NCBI GenBank assembly: GCA_027924645.1
Contig: BSBN01000293.1
Location: forward strand, 8,766,501 to 8,830,500
Length of the DNA stretch: 64,000 nt
Direction of reading: 5' to 3'
Origin: Cunninghamia lanceolata
Taxonomy: Eukaryota > Streptophyta > Pinopsida > Cupressales > Cupressaceae
Position 1 is the stretch's first letter. Every line of letters starts with the position of its first letter. Position numbers and translations under genes: made by a program. This document shows positions 1 to 10,437 of this stretch, in pieces. The notes beneath the pieces were generated by a model. The model was not told the DNA's origin. It was given only the letters and a program-made list of their open reading frames with translations, and ran no database searches.

Positions 1-880
1 GTCTTGATCCTATTTGAAATGTGTGTCTTTTTGTAGTTGATGGGTGAAGGGTTGACATTTATTTGCATGTTGAGCAGTGAACCTTCAGATATCCTAAAGT
101 TTGCCTTGGACACTATGAAGTTGCTTGAGAGTTTTTGGTGGTGGCATTTCTGTAATAGTGGTGACCTTAGCCAAATTTACGTCAATACCCCTGTAGGAGA
201 TAATGAACCCCAAGAGCTTTCATCATGTGATGCCAAAAACACATTCCTTAGGATTGCGGTAGAGCTTGTATTCTCTGAGGCACTCAAATATTTGTCATAA
301 AATCTCAGGGTGTTCTTCCCTAGATTTTTATTTCCCAAGGAGATTATCTACATTGTGTTCAATGATTTTGTGCAGCATGTCCTGGAAAATGGTAGTCATA
401 GCTCATTTATAAGTTGCTTCTGTATTTCTAAGGCCAAAAGACATGACTTACCAGTAGTAGGTACCCCAAGGGCATGTGAAGGTTGTCTTATGTTGATCTT
501 CAAGAGTGATCTTGATTTGATTATACCTAGAGAATCCATCCATGTGAGGGAGTATTTCATGCCCAACCATTAAATGTACAATGATATCAATATTGGGAAG
601 TGGGAAGTCATCTTTTGGACATGCCTTGTTTAGATCTTAAAAGTTTGTACATAGTCAGATGCCCCCCAATTTTCTTAGCAACTACAACAATATTGGAAAC
701 CCATTCAGGGTAGTCTATAGGGTGAATGAAGCTAACTTCAAATAGTTTCTGTAATTCTTCTTTGATGAGAAGGGCAACTTGAGGATGTATCTTGTGAAGT
801 TTTTGTTTGACTGGTCATGCATCTGGATGTACTACAAGATGATGCACCACCAAGGAAGGATCTAACCCTGGCACATCTAC
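1..880 (-). pseudogene. Ty3/gypsy reverse transcriptase fragment
   Basis: Minus-strand translation of about 640-560 gives CPKDDFPLPNID, then HMDGFSGYNQI-like residues, the conserved gypsy RT block that contains the first catalytic Asp. Positions 180-240 read KLLGFIISYRGID, and 100-180 read LAKVTTITEMPPPKTLKQL, the junction of RT and RNase H thumb/connection. Two consecutive stops at about 222-227 and others break the frame. The domain copies element RNA into DNA in intact relatives. It continues past the left edge. Apparent plus-strand reading frames at 37-300 and 310-573 are antisense to this domain. Confidence 0.85.
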
Positions 881-1829
881 ATAGGACCAAGAAAAAGAAA
901 TGGGTGCCTCATGAAGTACAACTGGAAGGTTGGATTTTTCCTTGATAGCAATACTTTCTGCAATGTGGGTGAGCTTAGGCCACTCCTATGTGTCGAGGTT
1001 GATTTCTTGTGTGCCTTCAATTAGGATAGTGGAACGTTCCTACCAATAGGAGGATATGGGAGGAAGATGGAGATCCTCGTCTCCTAGTGCCTTGGAGAGG
1101 TTTTCATTAGGAGATACATCTTTATTTTTCTCTTTTGTTTCTGATAACACCTCAGAGAGGTTTCCACTAGAGGATGATTTTATATTTTTGATTTTTTATT
1201 TGGACTAAGAATATCCTCTTCCCCAAAGTAGGCATCAACATTCAAGCATATGTCATATTGTGAGGTGTCACAAAGTTCTAGAAATTCAGAGAGAGCCTCA
1301 TTGTTTTGGAATATATTGAGAGGTTGTGGTCCATGGAAATCCAAGGCAATGAGATGAGGATGGATGAGAGGAAGGTCGATGAGGAAGATGGTGTTGTCAG
1401 GGAAGATGCATGAAAGATCAAGATCTTCACATGAAGCAATGATGACACTTGACACAATATTCTTAGCAATAGAAGAGGACTTAGTCACATCTACTGAAGT
1501 TTTACTAGATTGTCATGGTGGGCGGTGTATACCCTAATCCAAAATGCTTGCCATATTGTTTGGGAGATGTGGAATCAACTAGAATGGGTTTTATAGTTCC
1601 TTGCTCATCAATGCCAAGTCATTTTCCATGGTAGGGCATTTAGTAAATATTTGGAAGGGTACAAGATATTATCTTTGACATATTCAAGATTTGCTTTTGC
1701 TGGAAGGGTCTCACCATAGTACAACCAATCATTTAGGGATGTTTAAGTGGCTTCTTCTTCTTAGGAGACCTACGTTGGAACAAATGATATCATGTCATTG
1801 ATCTTGCGCTTCTATTCTTGAACCTTGTT

Positions 1830-2590
1830 CTATAATTGAAGGCCATGGGAGTGAGGGGATAAAGGTAAATTTCCCACATGGAAGGCATTATAAAGCTCAT
1901 ATTCACCACATCCTTTAACTATGATCTTGACCTGGGATACTTGAGGGATTGGAGTGGATGATGGAGTGGAGGTATGTGATGGATCCGTTATAGTGGATGG
2001 AGTGGATGAAGGATGAGATAAGGTGGATGGTGTTGATGAGGGTTCTTTGAGATGCTCCCCATAGATACTTGGGCAATGAAATTGTCTATCATAGACAATC
2101 TCCAAAGATTTACAATACTCAAATGGTTGTTGATCGGCATGAATAGTGACTTCAATGTCGTTATGAGGAAACTTGAGACATTGGTGATAGGTGGAGGGGA
2201 TAGTTTGCATGGCATGCAACCATGGTTGGCTAAGGAGAAGATTGTCTGGGAGGTCAATATCAACTACATAAAATAGAGTGGGTAGCATGAGAGGATCCAC
2301 TTTGATAGGGAGACAAATAGTGCCTTTTGATTCTCACTCCATATTGTCATATGCTTTGATGGAGATGACCAAAGATTCTAGATCAGTTGCTAAATACCCC
2401 AAGAGTTTTATGACCTTTAATGTACATATGTTCAAACCAGGTCCATTATCCAAGAGTACTCTCTTGACTTTTTGATTGGCGATTTGGGCTTCTATATGGA
2501 GCGCTTTATTATGTATGGGTTCAATAGGTGGCATGTCAGATTGGCTAAAAGTGAGATGGTAGTAGGAGGATAATTGGGCCACTAGATTTC
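1830..2590 (-). pseudogene. Ty3/gypsy retropepsin-like protease region
   Basis: Two frames on the minus strand, 2334-2582 and 1830-2300, together cover the protease. The first reads VKRVLLDNGPGLNICTL, which matches the retropepsin active-site region. The usual D-S/T-G triad is D-N-G here, with a further change two residues on, so the catalytic motif is damaged. The second frame has LLLSQPWLHAMQTIPSTYHQ, a typical segment after the flap in plant gypsy proteases (usually LGRPWLH). A Ser/Thr/Pro-rich linker follows. The two frames are separated by a stop and a frame change, so no functional enzyme can be made. Confidence 0.8.
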
Positions 2591-3046
2591 GGAACTACAC
2601 AGGTAGAATGTTAGTGGGAACATGGGATTCTTGGAGGGCCTTATCGAGTATTTCATAATGGGTAGTGGATATCTTAAGGAGTTACAAGATGGAGATTTGT
2701 GTGGGGTCTTTCCAAGATGGTTAAGGAGGTTATACTCAGAATTGGTAGTAGTGGAGGATGGGGATGGTCCCTTAATGGTTACACACCCATGTTAGGTGGT
2801 AACGACACATTTGAGGGTATTGATTTTGATTTTGATGGTGGTGATACAAGTGGAGTCTAAATCAATATGGCCTACTACATTATCATAGGGCGGTGGAATG
2901 TTGTTGTAGTTGATGTTGTTGGCTTGGTTATTGGGATTGGTTTTGGATGATGACAAATTGGATGTGGATGGGTTATTATGATTAGGAAGAGGGTCTTAGT
3001 AAACTCCTAATCCATCATTGGGTGAGCTATTATTGGTTCCTTCCAC

Positions 3047-3290
3047 CTAGATATTGCCAAGATCGACAGGATCATGGATATAATTCTTCAATTTAATACA
3101 CTTTCTAGTGGAGTTTCCTTTAATATGATGATAGTCACAATACTCATTTTCCTTGTACCATGTAGGTTTAGGTTGATTTTCATCAAAAGGTTTTGTTGTA
3201 GGGAATTCAACCATGTTTGTTTGGATGAGTTTTTGGAACACAACTTCAAGAGGTTCACCCAAAGGAGTGTACTTATGTTTTAGATAGTAT
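3047..3290 (-). pseudogene. gag C-terminal fragment with CCHC-like knuckle
   Basis: The translation contains TPLGEPLEVVFQKLIQTNMV followed by a Pro/Lys-rich spacer and the segment CDYHHIKGNSTRKCIKLKNY. The latter resembles the C-x2-Y-H-x-I-K-G-H-x-T-x2-C knuckle common in plant Ty3/gypsy gag. In the normal family this binds element RNA during packaging in the cytoplasmic particle. The first Cys, the His and the last Cys are present, but the usual second His after Gly is Asn here. The frame stops at 3047 just after DLGNI. Upstream of 3290 the sequence turns into telomere-like repeat, so the capsid part is lost. Confidence 0.8.
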
Positions 3291-5733
3291 CAAGGGTTGA
3301 GGGTTTAAGGATAGTGTTTAGGATTTAAGGTTTAAGGGTCGAGAATTGAGGCTTTAGGGATATGGTTTAGGGTTTTTCTATAAAGGATTAGGGTTTAAGG
3401 TATAGTGCTAAGGGTTGAGGGTTTAGGGATACAGTTTAGGATTTAAGGCTTAAGGGTTGAGGGTTGAGGCTTTAGGGATAAGGTTTAGTGTTTAGGGTTA
3501 AGTAAGAGACCGAGATGGCTAAGGACGGATGGAGAGGTAGACAAGGAGTGACTGAGAGATGTAGAGAGGTGAGAGGTAGAGATGTGAGGGGGAGAAAAAG
3601 GTGAGAGATAGAGACATGGGGGGAGAGATATAATAAAATGAGAGAGTGATGTTGACAACTTGAGGGAAAGATGGGTAAGGAGGGAGAGAGGTGGAGAGGA
3701 AGGAAAATATGTAGAGAGTCATGAGAGATATACAAGTGAGAGACCTATAAACTAGGGAGAGAGGGGTGTGAGAGATAGGGGAGAGATGGGGGTGAGGTAG
3801 ATAGGGGAGGAGAAGGGTGGATAAGGGTTGAGGGTTTAAGGGTTAAGGCATAGGGTGACTTGGGTTGAGAGTGTATGGTTTAGGTTTTAAGTATAGACTT
3901 GAGGCACAATATTCAAGGTTTAGGGTATAAGGGTGAGGTTATAGGGTATATGGATGAGGGTTTGTGGGTGTAGGTTTGAGGGTTTAAGGTATAGGGTTGA
4001 GGATTGAGGGATTAGGGCTTAAGTATATGGTTGAGGCTATAAGGTAGAGGGTTGAGAGTTTACAACTAGGGGATAATGTTCATGGTTGAGTCTCTACGAT
4101 ATAGGTTTTAGGGTTTAAGGTTGAGGGTATAAGGCATATGGATGAGGGTTGATGGTTTAGGGAATAAGTATAGGGTTGAGGTTATAGGGTATAGGGTAGA
4201 GGTTTGAAGGTTGAGGGATAATGTTCAAGGTTGAGTGTCCAATGTTAAGTGTATATGGTATAGGGTTTAAGGTTTTAAGGTTTAGGTTTTTAAGGGTATC
4301 TAGGGGTTGAGAGTTTAGGGTTTAAGGATTTAAGGTTATAGGGATTAAGGGTTTAATGGTTGATGGTTTAAGGGTTGAGAGATTAGGGTTTAAGGCATAG
4401 TGTTGAGGGTAGAGGGTTTAGGGATAGGGTTGGAGGGTTTAGGGATAAGGGATTAGAGTTTAAGGTATAGTATCAAGCCCATTGAGGGTTTAGGAATAGG
4501 GATAGCATTTAGGTGTTAGGGATGAGGGATTAGGGTTGACGGTTAAGGGGTTACGGTTTAGGGATAGGGTTTAGGGTTTAGGGTTGAGGGATTAAGGTTT
4601 AAGGTATAGTGTTGAGAGTTTAGGGAAAGGGTTTAGGGTTGAAGGATTAGGGCTAAGGGTAGAGGGATTAGGGTTTGATGTTGAGGGTTGAGTCTTGAGG
4701 TTTGAGGGTTGAGGGTTTAGGGATAGGGTTAAGGGTCGAGGGATTAGGGTTAAAGTAGAGTGTCAAGAGTATAGGGATTAGGGATAGGGTTGGAGAGTTT
4801 AGGGATAAGGGATTAGGGTTTAAGGTATGGTATCGAGCCTGTTGAGGGTTTAGGAATAGGGAAAGCCTTTAGGGTCTAGGGATTAGGGATTAGAGTTTAA
4901 GGTATAGTGTTGAGCGTTTAAGGATAGGGTTTAGGGTTTAGGGATTAGGGTTAAGGGTTGAGGGATTAGGGTTTGACATTGAGTGTTGAGGGTTGAGGGT
5001 TTAGGGATAGGGATGAGGATCAAGGGATTAGGATTAAAGTAGAGTGTTGAGGATATAGGGATTAGGGATAGGGTTGGAGGGTTATGGATAAGGGATTAGG
5101 GTTTAAGGAATAGTATCGAGCCTGTTGAGGGTTTAGGAATAGGGATAGCATTTAGGGATTAGGGTTGAGGGATTAGGCATTAGGGTTGATGGATAGGGTT
5201 TTGGGTTTAGGGTTGAGGGATTAGGGTTTAAGGTATAGTGTTGAGGGTTTAGAGATAGGGTTTAGGGTTTAGGGATTAGGGTTAAGGGTTGAGGGATTAG
5301 GGTTTGACGTTGAGGGTTGAGGGTCGAGGGATTAGGGTTAAAGTAGAGTGTTGAGGGTATAGGGACTAGGGATAGGGTTGGAGGGTTTAGAGATAAGGGA
5401 TTAGGGTTTAAGGTATAGTATCAATCCCATTGAGGGTTTAGGAGTAGGGATAGCATTTAGGGTTTAGGACAAGGGATTAGGGTTGAGTGTTGATGGATTA
5501 AGTTTGAGGGTTGAGGGATTAGGGTTAAGGGTTGAGGTTTGAGGGTTAAGGGTTTAGGGATAGGGTTGAGGGTCAAGGTATTAGGGTTAAAGTAGAGTGT
5601 AGAGGGTATAGGGATTAGAGATAGGGTTGGAGAGTTTAGGGATAAGGGATTAGGGTTTAAGGTATAGTATCAAGCCCATTAAGGGTTTAGGAATAGGGAT
5701 ATAATTTAGGGTATAGGAATAAGGGATTAGGGT

Positions 5734-5786
<53 letters not shown>

Positions 5787-7417
5787 GGATTAGGGTTTAG
5801 GGATAGGGTTTAGGGTTTAGGGTTGACAGATTAGGGTTTAAGGTATATTGTTGAGGGTTTAGGGATAGGGTTTAGGGTTGATGGATTAAGGCTAAGGGTA
5901 GAGGGATTAGGGTTTGATGTTGAGGGTTAAGGGTTGAGGTTTGAGCGTTGAGGGTTTAGGGATAGGGTTGAGGGTCGAGGGATTAGGGTTAGAGTAGTGT
6001 GTCGAGGGTATAGGGATTAGTGATAGGGTTGGAGAGTTTAGGGATAATGGATAAGAGTTTAAGGTATAGTATTGAGCCCATTGAGGGTTTAGGAATAGGT
6101 ATAGAATTTAGGGTTTAGCGATGAGCGATTAGGGTTGAGGGTTGAGGGATTAGGGTTGAGGGATTAGGTTTAAGGTATAGTGTTGAGGGTTTATGGATAG
6201 GGTTTAGGGTTGAGGGATTAGGGTTAAGGGTTGAGGGATTAGGGTTAAGGGTTGAGGGATTAGGGTTTGACATTGAGGGTTGAGGGTTTAGGGATAGGGT
6301 TGAGGGTCGAGTGATTAGGGTTTAAGTAGTGTGTCGAGGGTATAGGGATTAAGGATAGGGTTGGAGGGTTTTGGGATAAGGGATTAGGGTTTAAGGTATA
6401 GTATGGAGCCCGTTGAGGGTTTAGGAATAGGGCTAGCATTTAGGGTTTAGGGATGAGGGATTAGGGTTGAGGGTTGAGGGTTTAGTGTTGAGGGATTAGG
6501 GTTTAAGGTATAGTGTTGATAGTTTATGGATAGGGTTGAGGGATTATGGATTAGGGTTAAGGGTTGAGGAATTAGGGTTTTACGTTGAGGCTTGAGGGTT
6601 GAGGTTTGAGGGTTGAGAGTTTAGGGATAGGGTTAAGGGTCGACCGATTAGGGTTAAAGTAGAGTGTCGAGGGTATAGGGATTAGGGATAGGGTTGGAGG
6701 GTTTATGGTTAAGGGATTAGAGTTTAAGGTATAGTATCGATCTTATTGAGGGTTTAGGAATAGGGATAGCATTTAGGGTTTAGGGATGAGGGATTAGGGT
6801 TGAGGGTTGAGGGATTAGGGTTGACGATTAAGGGATTAGGTTTTGACATTGAGGGTTGAGGGTTGAGGATTTAGGGATAGGGTTGAGTGTCAAGGGATTA
6901 GGGTTAAAGTAGAGTGTCAAGGGTATAGGGATTAGGGATAAGGTTTAGGGTTGAAGGTTTAAGGTTTGAGGGTTGAGGCTTTAGGGCTGAGGGTTAAGGG
7001 ATTAGGGTTAAAGATATAGTGTTGAGGGTCGAGGTTTTAGGGTTTAAGGTTTAAGGGTTAAGGGTTGAGGGATAGTGTTTAGGGATAAGGGATTAGGGTT
7101 TAAGGTAGAGTGTCGAGTATTTAGTGATAGGGTATAGGGTTTAGTAATAGGGTGTTGGGTTTAGGGTTGAGGGATTAGAGTTTATGGATAAGGGAATAGG
7201 GTTTAAGGTAAAGTGTTGAGGGTTTAGGGATAGGGTTTAGGATTTAAGGTTTAAGGGTTGAGGGTTGAGGCTTTAGGGTTTAGGGTCAAGTGAGACCTAT
7301 ATGGCTAAGGATAGATGGAGAGGTAGACAAGGAGTGACTAAGAGACATAGAGAGAGGAGAGAGGTGAGGGGGAGAGATAAGTGAGATATAGAGGGGTGAG
7401 AGATAGAACATGAGCTA
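3291..7417. repeat. Telomere-like TTTAGGG/TTGAGGG array A with higher-order units
   Basis: About 4.1 kb consists of degenerate 7-bp units (TTTAGGG, TTGAGGG, ATTAGGG, GATAGGG). TTTAGGG is the plant telomere repeat. Perfect runs are short, the longest uniform one being GTTGAGG units at about 5730-5785. A non-telomeric anchor, GGTATAGTATC-AGCC...TTGAGGGTTTAGGAATAGGG, recurs at about 4464, 4824, 5107, 5412, 5661, 6063, 6394 and 6728. The array therefore has an irregular higher-order period of about 250-400 bp. It is an interstitial satellite, not a chromosome end, because it is degenerate and has other sequence on both sides. Confidence 0.9.
3490..3835. repeat. GA-rich block within array A, repeated near its right end
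   Basis: A purine-rich segment (GAGAGGTAGA, GGAGTGACTGAGAGA and similar) interrupts the telomere-like repeat. A related copy occurs at about 7290-7420, beginning with the same GATGGCTAAGGA-GATGGAGAGGTAGACAAGG order. The two blocks therefore bracket most of array A. Open frames on the minus strand here are only the C/T-rich complement. Confidence 0.75.
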
Positions 7418-7475
7418 ATGGAACTAGAGGTGAGATAGGCACAAATATTTATGGATCAATCTATAGCAGGGCAAA

Positions 7476-7520
7476 ACATGAGCACATTATAACATGAGAA
7501 CATTATAACGTGCTCACATT
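7476..7520. promoter_or_regulatory. Palindromic GAGCAC-TTATAAC-GTGCTC motif
   Basis: The sequence has GAGCACATTATAAC followed by CATTATAACGTGCTCACA, that is, inverted halves around a GTTATAAC-like core. The same motif recurs at 20832-20866, 20907-20940, 32701-32735, 32788-32822 and, as a half-length form, 45192-45211. All sites are inside the two giant-element copies. Here it lies between array A and the transposase-like gene. Confidence 0.6.
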
Positions 7521-10437
7521 TTTTCCTTCTATAGAAATAGTAAAGAGGCCTAGACCCTCATGATCCAAGCCCACATGCTCTCTTTTCATGTTAATTATGA
7601 ACATGTTCCAACAAAAAAAAGTGCTTTCGTGCTGTTGGGAAGTTCACATGCACATTTTGCACATTTTACCACCTTTGCATGATCTTTCCACCACCTATTC
7701 TAGTTTTCCAACTTTAGAAGGAGGAAATAACATAGTTTTCACATCAAATTTGATATATATCTATTCAAGTTTCAATTTTTGTAGTGTTGCAATGTTAATT
7801 GTGATTGAATTTTAGGAATTTAACATTATAGATTGGTTAATAGTATTATTGTTACTAATTCTATTTGAGTGTTATTCAATTTAACATTGAAAAGGAAGCA
7901 AGTGGTGAAAAACTCAAATTATTGAGGAGTTTGATGGAAGAAGAAAAAAACACTACATAATTGGGTACTTTCTCCATTTGAATCTCCATTTTTTAGGTAT
8001 GTCAAGTCTTTACATGCATGTTCTTTACATTTTCCTTAATTCTATTTGAATTAATTTATCATGCTTTATCATACATGTTTATATCACTTGTATCCAGTAT
8101 GCATAATAAAAGACTATGTATACATATCTTATGTTTATATAATAGACTATGTTTTAATCTAGTTCATTGTATGCATAATAAAAGATATCTCAAAGATCAA
8201 CATTAATTAAAATAGACACAATCACAATCAAGAAAGCAACCTACAATCTCACATGATGCCATGTATACTTTCTACGCTTGGGCTCTTTAATAATTATGTG
8301 TAATAAACAGACCTTAACATACCATGATGTCAAACTATACAAGAATAAATCCTTATAACATATAAATATACAATCCCACTATTATCTTTTCATATTAACA
8401 AGTTAAAATACAAATGAATAAGTGCCAAGATCATACAAGTATACACATGACATGATGATTTGTATGCATATATCTTGGGCTAGGACATTCCTTATGCATC
8501 TATTCATGATGATTTTTATGCACATGACACAACAATATTTCAAAATATCCTCATTGTCCTTTGTTAGCACATGATGGTGGTTACCTTGATCAAATATATA
8601 CTATTCAATACCCTAAATTATAGAAATTAGTCTGATGATTTTTATGATAGTCCTAGGTATGTGATAAAGAGGTAGGGTTCAACTCAATCTAAAGGAGGCT
8701 TATTTCACAATAATGGGCTCATAACAATAGTTTCTTCAAATTTCATAAGCTTTCCTCTCAAGCAATCTCCCTCTACAAAGGCACAAAGAGGGTCTTCAAT
8801 ACTTCAAAACCTAACAAGGTTACTAGAGGTCTTCTTACCACTCAGGAACTTAGACACAACCATTCTAAACCCTTACTCAAGTGTGCACTCTTCAATTGTT
8901 GTTTATTCCTTCACAAGCCACCCAAATCCTAGTAGCCCTAGTACCAACAAAACACCTTCTCAATTCCTAATTTCAACTTCTTGATCTCAACTAGGTATCA
9001 AATAGCTAGAATAAAAAAAAAGTTATCCTCTAGATCACTTCCCTATTCACCAAATCATTAAACCCTCATTTAGGCCATTCTAGGCATTCTTAAGGTGGGT
9101 TTATTGGAACTCAATACCTTAGGCTCTATTTCACCTTACCATAATATGTCTTCCTATGCTTCTTAAACCATCATCCACACTTTAACAATGCTCTTTCATC
9201 AAAACCCTACTTGAAAGCATCACTTTTCACCAAAAGAAGACATGTGATTTAACAATTATAGATTGTACTGTTGCAATGTTAATTGTGATTGAATTTTAGG
9301 AATTTAACTTTTAACAATTAAAAGCATTATATTCATCGTAAATAAGTCACTTTTAGTCAGTAGAAGCCAAAATACATCCATTTGCAATCATGGATTAGTT
9401 AAGGATGGCGAGGTGGTAAATTTGTTGCCATTGGTAAATTCACAAATTTGGTGTCTTATCTTGTCCTCCTTGGTTTTCTCCATGGATCTCCATCATTGTC
9501 TTCATGAATCATATAATTAATCATGTCATAGTGCCTTTATCATTCCATAATTAGATTCTATTTCCCTTGCAGGACAGTAAATAGGGTTTTTGTGGTATAT
9601 CTTGCAGAAAACAACTCCAACCCACAATCCAAAAGTTGTTTAGGATACCCTTTTGGGAGTTTTAAAACATATCCAAAATTTAAGGGTGGTTGTTTTGTAA
9701 TACAGGACCTTAAAATTGACTGTCCCACTTGACAAGAGGCCTAATTAGGCTTGTGCAAATAGGTCACTATAGGTTTGTTGATCTCCAATCTTCCAATCTT
9801 CAAACCAAGACACTAAACATGTCAAATTGGGTCTGCCTCAACCTTTCTAGGCATTACAAACACCTTCCAAAGAGTTTCTCTACAAACCCTAACCCTTATG
9901 CAACTTAATTGCCTAAAAACATGAGTTTTCAGCCTAGAATAATTTGCCTCTAAAATGTACATGATTATCTACTTGAGTTTGGCATTTCCATATTAATGAG
10001 CCTTGACTTTAATAATTGCTATTGATATCCCCTCTTCACCCTCTACACTAATCCAAACCATACCCTAGTGTGATGTCTCCCATGATCTCAATCTCATCCT
10101 TTCATGACTAGATGGTTATCAACAAGTAGTCAACATGAAGTCCCATGTACTCTTCACTTGTAGCCTTAATAGGTGAGTCTCCTTTGACCTTATCCCCATC
10201 TAGGACTGAAGTGAACTTTGTACCATAATGCTTTGTATGGCTGCAATAACATTGTGCAATAATGCTTTGTATGCTTTGTACCTATTTTGGTTGAGTGACA
10301 TTTACTCTTCTACATGATGATTGTATGTACATTTACTATGAAGGGTTGAATGACATATATTTTAGTTATTTGTATCGATTCATTTCTTAGGAACTAATAT
10401 TGGTCTCTTTATCATGCTACAGACAAATTCTCCATCA
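7521..10437. other. Noncoding, AT-rich leader of copy 1 with a 39-bp direct repeat
   Basis: No credible coding sequence is seen in this 2.9-kb interval. A 39-bp sequence starting GTTGCAATGTTAATTGTG occurs at 7786-7824 and identically at 9270-9308, bracketing about 1.45 kb. The bracketed part may be an insertion or duplication. The rest is AT-rich and could be the 5' untranslated region or an intron of the downstream gene, but no splice sites were assigned. Confidence 0.5.

Larger units (their letters stand above)
1..3290 (-). mobile_element. Decayed Ty3/gypsy retrotransposon, left part outside window
   Basis: Reading the minus strand from 3290 down to 1 gives, in order, a gag zinc-knuckle segment, a protease segment, an uncharacterised linker and a reverse transcriptase. 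This is the gag-protease-RT order of Ty3/gypsy. All frames are broken by stops and shifts. Position 880-1830 is the protease-to-RT linker, including an open stretch at 1180-1488 that ends in a Lys/Ser-rich tail and has no recognised domain. RNase H and integrase would lie left of position 1. No LTR is visible on the right: gag sequence runs straight into the telomere-like array at about 3290, so the N-terminal gag and the 5' LTR are missing. Confidence 0.85.

Noticed and set aside
37..573. Two plus-strand open frames of 87 codons each
   Set aside because: They are antisense to the gypsy reverse transcriptase on the minus strand, whose motifs are clear.
3472..3735. Minus-strand open frames rich in Ser, Leu and Pro
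   Set aside because: They are the complement of a GA-rich simple block in the telomere-like array; composition alone explains them.
5725..5790. CRISPR-like regular repeat
   Set aside because: It is a run of 7-bp GTTGAGG units without spacers in a plant-type genome.
3291..7417. A true telomere or chromosome end
   Set aside because: The repeats are degenerate, contain non-telomeric anchors and have retroelement sequence on one side and transposon sequence on the other.
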